From: Apostichopus japonicus
Taxonomy: Eukaryota > Echinodermata > Holothuroidea > Aspidochirotida > Stichopodidae
Assembly: GCF_037975245.1 (NCBI RefSeq)
Contig: NC_092574.1
Location: 19,189,713-19,253,712 of the forward strand
DNA: 64,000 nucleotides
Direction of reading: 5' to 3'
How positions within the stretch are numbered: the first letter of the stretch is position 1; each line of letters begins with the position of its first letter. The position numbers and the translations under genes are program-made. Shown in pieces: positions 60,501 to 64,000 of the stretch. The notes beneath the pieces were generated by a model. That model made no database searches. It saw only the letters and a program-made list of their open reading frames with translations, and had not been told where the DNA came from.

Positions 60501-63500
60501 CTCCGATCATTTGAATAAAATCCTCGTAAGATGCAGCATATGCATATTTCTTCTTGTGGCGTTCAGCAAGTTGCACTCGATAATCAAGATATGACAGAAA
60601 AGTTTCGTTGATATAATGAGGGTCACAGATTGCATCCACAGCAGGTCGAAAAACTAAACAGAGAAAGAAAAAGAATGACCATAAATTATATTTTCCTTAT
60701 CATACTAAAACATTTTCTCTTGAATCCTTTCATGTAGGTAGTGTTTAGCTAAATGAGAATTATGTTCAAGTACAGTAGCGTATAGTATTTCATTCTGTAT
60801 TGAGAAAAAGAAAAAAACACTAAAGGAACATGTAAAAACATAGAAAAGGAGATATAAAGCAAATTTTTTTGAAGACAATATTATTAAAACTTCTGGCAGG
60901 AGAAGGAAGTCAGGCTATCAAACATTGCCTCGGATTTATTAATTATTTATTATTTCAACCCCTGACAACATATGATACCCTAAATCTCCCATCCCACAAT
61001 CTCTTCCCACCCGGCCTCTCTTCTAATACAATTTACAATTGATGCCTGGATGAGTTGCATAAACACCTGTGCATGTAAAAGCCTCCCTAAGGAGATGCCT
61101 TGCTGTTTCACAACCAGCCAATCTTTCAGGCAGGAGAAGAACAAGGAGAACTTCCACGGCCTCTCTCAGAAATTCTGTCTCCGTAGCTTCTGTCGCTAAG
61201 CAAGGATGAAGATAGAATGGTTTTGGTTCCTCTCCTTCTCTGTTTTGCAATGAAAGCAATATACAATGAAATTGTTTAACATAAATGTTTACTATGAAGG
61301 ATAGAGAAAAAAGCAACACTCTATGTACGACAATAGCAAACGGCTACCGATCTCTCATATTCATAGCTTATCTAGCTGCTGTGATGATAGATATCTTCAT
61401 ATTCTGGCTTGGAAAAATATATTCTAGAATAATTTAAAATGAAACATATGGACTATATATCAGTTATCTTCTTTTTCCTCTCTTCTATATTTCTGGCATG
61501 ACTGGTGCTTATTGATCAATTAGATCCATTCTTATATTCCTCTGTCACGATTAGAAGACAATAAAGACACTTGTTGGCATAGTGGCTACATGATATCAAA
61601 GATTATTCTGCCAAACATACAATAAAGACACTTTTTGGCATAGTGGCTACATGATAGCAAAGATTATTCTGCCAAACATACAATAAAGACACTTGTTGGT
61701 ATAGTGGCTACATGATATCAAAGATTATTTCTGCCAAACATACAATAAAGACACTTCTTGGCATAGTGGCTAGATGATATCAAAGATTATTCTGCCAAAC
61801 ATACAATAAAGACACTTATTGGCATAGTGGCAACATGATATCAAAGATTATTCTGCCAAACATACAATAAAGACACTTGTTTGTATAGTGGCTACATGAT
61901 ATCAAAGATTATTCTGCCAAACATACAATAAAGACACTTGTTGGCATAGTGGCTATATGATATCCAAGATTATTCTGCTAAACATACAATAAAGACACTT
62001 ATTAGCATAGCAGCTAGATGATATCAAAGATTTTTCTGCCCAAACATACAATAAAGCCACTTGTTGGCATAGTGGTTACATGGTATCAAAGATTATTCTG
62101 CCAAACATACAATAAAGATGCTTGTTGGCATAGTGGCAACATGATATCCAAGATTATTCTGCCAAACATACAATAAAGATGCTTGTTGGCATAGTGACTA
62201 GATATGATATCAAAGATTATTCTGCCAATTATGTTTGGAACAGGTAACAAACTGTTGTTCATTGTTGATCCTTATCAAGAAGCAAATTTTCATGTTTTAC
62301 TTTTCTTATTATAAAGTTTAGTTGGTGAATACAAAACCCAAAAGTATAGGGGAAATGAGATTTAAAAAAATATTAAAATCTGATGGAGTGATCTTTTTGT
62401 ATCCTAGATGAATGAATTATGATCAAATTTCTACAGAGACAAAGGCTTACATGTAACTAGTCTCTTTGAGCATCTGAAAATGTTCCAAAAGTTTGAGCAC
62501 AATGTCACTTGTGAGGAGATGTACCTGAAAAAAAAAAATATGTAACATACTTTGTCAATAAGAATGAGGCAAATTTGAAAACCTAAAACAAATAATTTTA
62601 AGATGAATTTATAGTGTAAATGTACCACAGTATGCTATGTGTACCACAGTATGTTATATATGTGCTACAGTATGCTATATATTTACTAAAGTATAGTATT
62701 TATGTACTACAGTATGCTATATACTGTATGTACCACAGTATGCTGTGTGTACCACAGTATGCTATATATGTGCAACAGTATAGTATATAAGTGCTACAGT
62801 GTGCTACATATATGCTATAGTATAGTATATATGTGTTACATTATACTATAGTATACAAATAATAAATGGTTATGAGTGCAATAGTGCAAATATTTCATTC
62901 GTTGAAAGATGGAATGTTCCATTCAACGAGGCGCAGCCGAGTTGAATGGAACAAATTACATCTTTCAACGAATGAAATATTTGCACAATTGCACGAATGG
63001 AAACCATTCATTATTTGTATACTATAGTATAATGTAACACATATATACTATACTATAGCATATATGTAGCACACTGTAGCACTTATATACTATACTGTTG
63101 CACATATATAGCATACTGTGGTACACACAGCATACTGTGGTACATACAGTATATAGCATACTGTAGTACATAAATACTATACTTTAGTAAATATATAGCA
63201 TACTGTAGCACATATATAACATACTGTGGTACACATAGCATACTGTGGTACATTTACACTATAAATTCATCTTAAAATTATTTGTTTTATACAACACCTT
63301 CGAAATTTGGATATAATTGGATGTAAAATGCACTCATGCAACAGATTGTTTTGAACAGACAGGTTTCTCTGCTCTCTTACCATTGAAAAAAGTGCTATCA
63401 AAAAAGTATAACACATGGTTCTATTTCATAGAGTGCAATAGAGTGGATTTTGCATACAATCGACGAGCAATTGACCAATCAAATGGCCCGAATATTATTA

Positions 63501-63986
63501 GGTGTTGTATAATAGTATATACTGTATGGTCACGATCATAGGTAAATATTAATGGGGATCTCAGCATTTCTACACAGGGCACTTTCATATCGGTCCTAAC
63601 AGAGCCGTAGGTAGGGCCATGGATCCTAATGCGCATGATCTATATTTACAGATTTTGTACAGCACTGTAACATATCTCAATCTATGTGCTAGTTGTGAAA
63701 ATATGTTTCATAAATATCAACTTCAATAATTACAAGAAGAATCCGGGTATAAGTGCAGTATACATCCATGTAGGAGACTTGGATAAACTTTTAATCAGGC
63801 TCAAAGCTTAAACTTGGAGGCGTTTAGCGAACACGACTGAAAATAACTCAGAGAAGCTTTCTGATCGGTTGACAATCAGACATTTGTTAAGTTGCTCTCA
63901 CTGAATAAACTATGTTGTAAAGTCTTACTTTGTCGACGTTTCTTAATCTTCGCTGTAAATTATCTACAAACTCCCAAACATCCTCC
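45698..63986 (-). CDS. SNX25: Sorting nexin 25 ortholog, C-terminal 893 residues in 19 exons (5' end off right edge)
   Basis: SNX25 belongs to the PXA-RGS-PX-Nexin_C sorting nexins (with SNX13, 14, 19), membrane-linked proteins of endosome/ER traffic; human SNX25 is tied to TGF-beta receptor degradation. Minus-strand exons: 63986-63929, 62524-62451, 61239-61067, 60653-60467, 60057-59913, 59077-58872, 58292-58253, 54812-54693, 53910-53743, 53401-53246, 52556-52425, 51686-51549, 50943-50830, 50575-50487, 49611-49516, 48630-48490, 47852-47668, 47209-47109, 46057-45698. Every junction keeps phase. Visible residues: PXA about 1-170 (DPHYINETFLSYLDYR; RARNLRRYINQ), RGS about 235-360, a charged helical linker about 395-470, PX about 455-600 (VVLRKLEDFHLL), Nexin_C about 635-790 (IFELHGTFKWLRRSLI; IDWIFSEPLLLYYVQIF; VLLVHLCPEL), then an acidic Ser/Glu/Asp-rich tail of about 100 residues. 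The match to SNX25 is better than to SNX13/14/19 throughout. Confidence 0.95.
46480..47020. repeat. 33-bp minisatellite in the last SNX25 intron
   Basis: About 16 imperfect copies of a 33-bp unit containing CCATTCCAGACACCCCACTC then TGGACATTAGCCT. Because the unit is a multiple of three, the minus strand stays open and encodes an 11-residue repeat of the SGMEANVQ type. No splice sites connect it to SNX25 exons, so I treat it as noncoding. Confidence 0.9.
49700..49785. repeat. ACAT/ACGC-type microsatellite
   Basis: Interrupted CATACATACACGCATACA units in an SNX25 intron, directly downstream (gene sense: upstream) of exon 49611-49516. Confidence 0.8.
51459..51497. repeat. (TA)n microsatellite
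   Basis: About 38 bases of pure TA dinucleotide in the SNX25 intron after exon 51686-51549. Confidence 0.95.
53880..54170 (-). repeat. 143-bp tandem duplication copying an SNX25 splice acceptor
   Basis: TAGAAAGCTTCTGG followed by CCCTAG begins at 53894 and again at 54037; CCATTCAGCAA and TTTCAA-AGCTGAAG follow in both units. Unit one covers the true acceptor and the first bases of the exon 53910-53743; unit two, upstream in gene sense, is a decoy acceptor with about 20 bases of exon-like sequence. Confidence 0.85.
55540..58190 (+). mobile_element. 5'-truncated non-LTR retrotransposon (CR1/L2/Rex1-like LINE), antisense in SNX25 intron
   Basis: The first open stretch (to 56483) encodes the C-terminal two thirds of an APE-type endonuclease (GGGLITYI, ILLGDINRS, GSILDAVYV, final SSDHY) and a linker. 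A one-base shift in an A run at 56475-56480 separates it from the second, which is open from 56479 to 58065 and encodes a reverse transcriptase with LDFSSAFNT, GVPQGGPLSALLF and the catalytic YADD. The 3' end is short, with AATAAA and a GAATT tandem tail (58169-58190), typical of CR1/L2 relatives rather than poly-A L1. The N-terminal endonuclease and any ORF1 are missing. Apart from that and the frameshift it is intact, so it is fairly young. No target duplication was identified. Confidence 0.92.
58697..58765 (+). mobile_element. Possible tRNA-like SINE fragment
   Basis: TGCTCAGTTGGTAGA resembles an A box and ATATGAATCC, about 40 bases on, a degraded B box, with an anticodon-stem-like stretch between. 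The acceptor arms do not pair, so it is not a tRNA gene. Confidence 0.35.
61559..62228. repeat. 61-bp minisatellite, 11 copies, in SNX25 intron
   Basis: Eleven head-to-tail copies of a roughly 61-bp unit (CAATAAAGACACTTGTTGGC, ATAGTGGCTACATGATATCA, AAGATTATTCTGCCAAACAT). Units differ by a few bases; the last four carry more changes (AAAGATGCTTG, AAAGCCACTTG). Each unit contains AATAAA on the plus strand. Confidence 0.95.
62584..63289. repeat. 706-bp near-perfect palindrome in SNX25 intron
   Basis: From TAAAACAAATAATTTTAAGA at the left end to its exact complement at the right, the two 353-bp arms read as nearly identical inverted copies centred at about 62936. The outer 280 bp of each arm is an AT-rich array of TACCACAGTATGCTATAT-like units; the inner part is the same core hairpin as at 5399-5575, with the turn GAGGCGCAGCCGAG. 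Confidence 0.92.
63287..63512. mobile_element. 226-bp MITE (copy 2)
   Basis: Bounded by perfect 13-bp inverted ends TTATACAACACCT / AGGTGTTGTATAA and alignable along its length with 5576-5792. It abuts the palindrome directly. No coding capacity. Confidence 0.8.
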
Positions 63987-64000
63987 CTGCAGAGAAAGAA

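Noticed and set aside
61559-62228. CRISPR-like array
   Set aside because: Units are contiguous 61-bp repeats without unique spacers, in an animal intron; it is a minisatellite.

Overview
This is animal nuclear DNA. Genes are split into short exons with GT/AG (one GC/AG) introns, the background is AT-rich with many microsatellites and C/G homopolymer runs, and the interspersed repeats are those of animals (CR1/L2-like LINE, tRNA-headed SINEs, hAT-like and Mutator-like DNA transposons). The proteins resemble vertebrate orthologs closely but not at vertebrate level. I infer a marine invertebrate, perhaps a deuterostome such as an echinoderm; species and phylum cannot be fixed from sequence alone.

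Four protein-coding genes are supported by exon-by-exon reading with matching splice phases. (1) Left edge, minus strand: the first three coding exons (8137 down to 3641) of a NIPA-family magnesium transporter; the rest runs off the left edge. (2) 30891 to 26008, minus: a complete five-exon centrin of 171 residues with one GC-AG intron. (3) 37065 to 40415, plus: a complete four-exon group I nucleoside diphosphate kinase of 153 residues. (4) 63986 to 45698, minus: 19 exons of a sorting nexin 25 ortholog (PXA, RGS, PX, Nexin_C, plus an acidic C-terminal tail); its 5' end lies beyond the right edge. Genes 3 and 4 are convergent. The genes are not an operon and have no obvious common pathway: ion transport, centriole/cilium, nucleotide metabolism and endosomal trafficking.

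Most of the rest is repeat or apparently empty. 8138-26007 holds no gene I can support, only tandem repeats, a SINE and unique-looking DNA. 29.6-36.1 kb is a transposon-dense zone around the centrin promoter: a foldback MITE in centrin intron 1, a retroposed element headed by the U2 snRNA 5' end with a 14-bp target duplication, and a four-level nest (Mutator-like element, then an ATATCTGG foldback element, then a hAT-like element, then a second related hAT-like element), with target duplications readable for three of the four levels. The SNX25 introns carry an antisense LINE, two minisatellites (33 bp and 61 bp), and a 706-bp near-perfect palindrome next to a MITE that also occurs in the NIPA intron.

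The most unusual items are the U2-headed retroposed element, the four-level nest, the 706-bp palindrome, and two independent tandem duplications that copy a 3' splice site together with the first bases of its exon (NDPK exon 3 and SNX25 exon 9). I did not find a bacterial-type defence system, gene cluster or CRISPR array.
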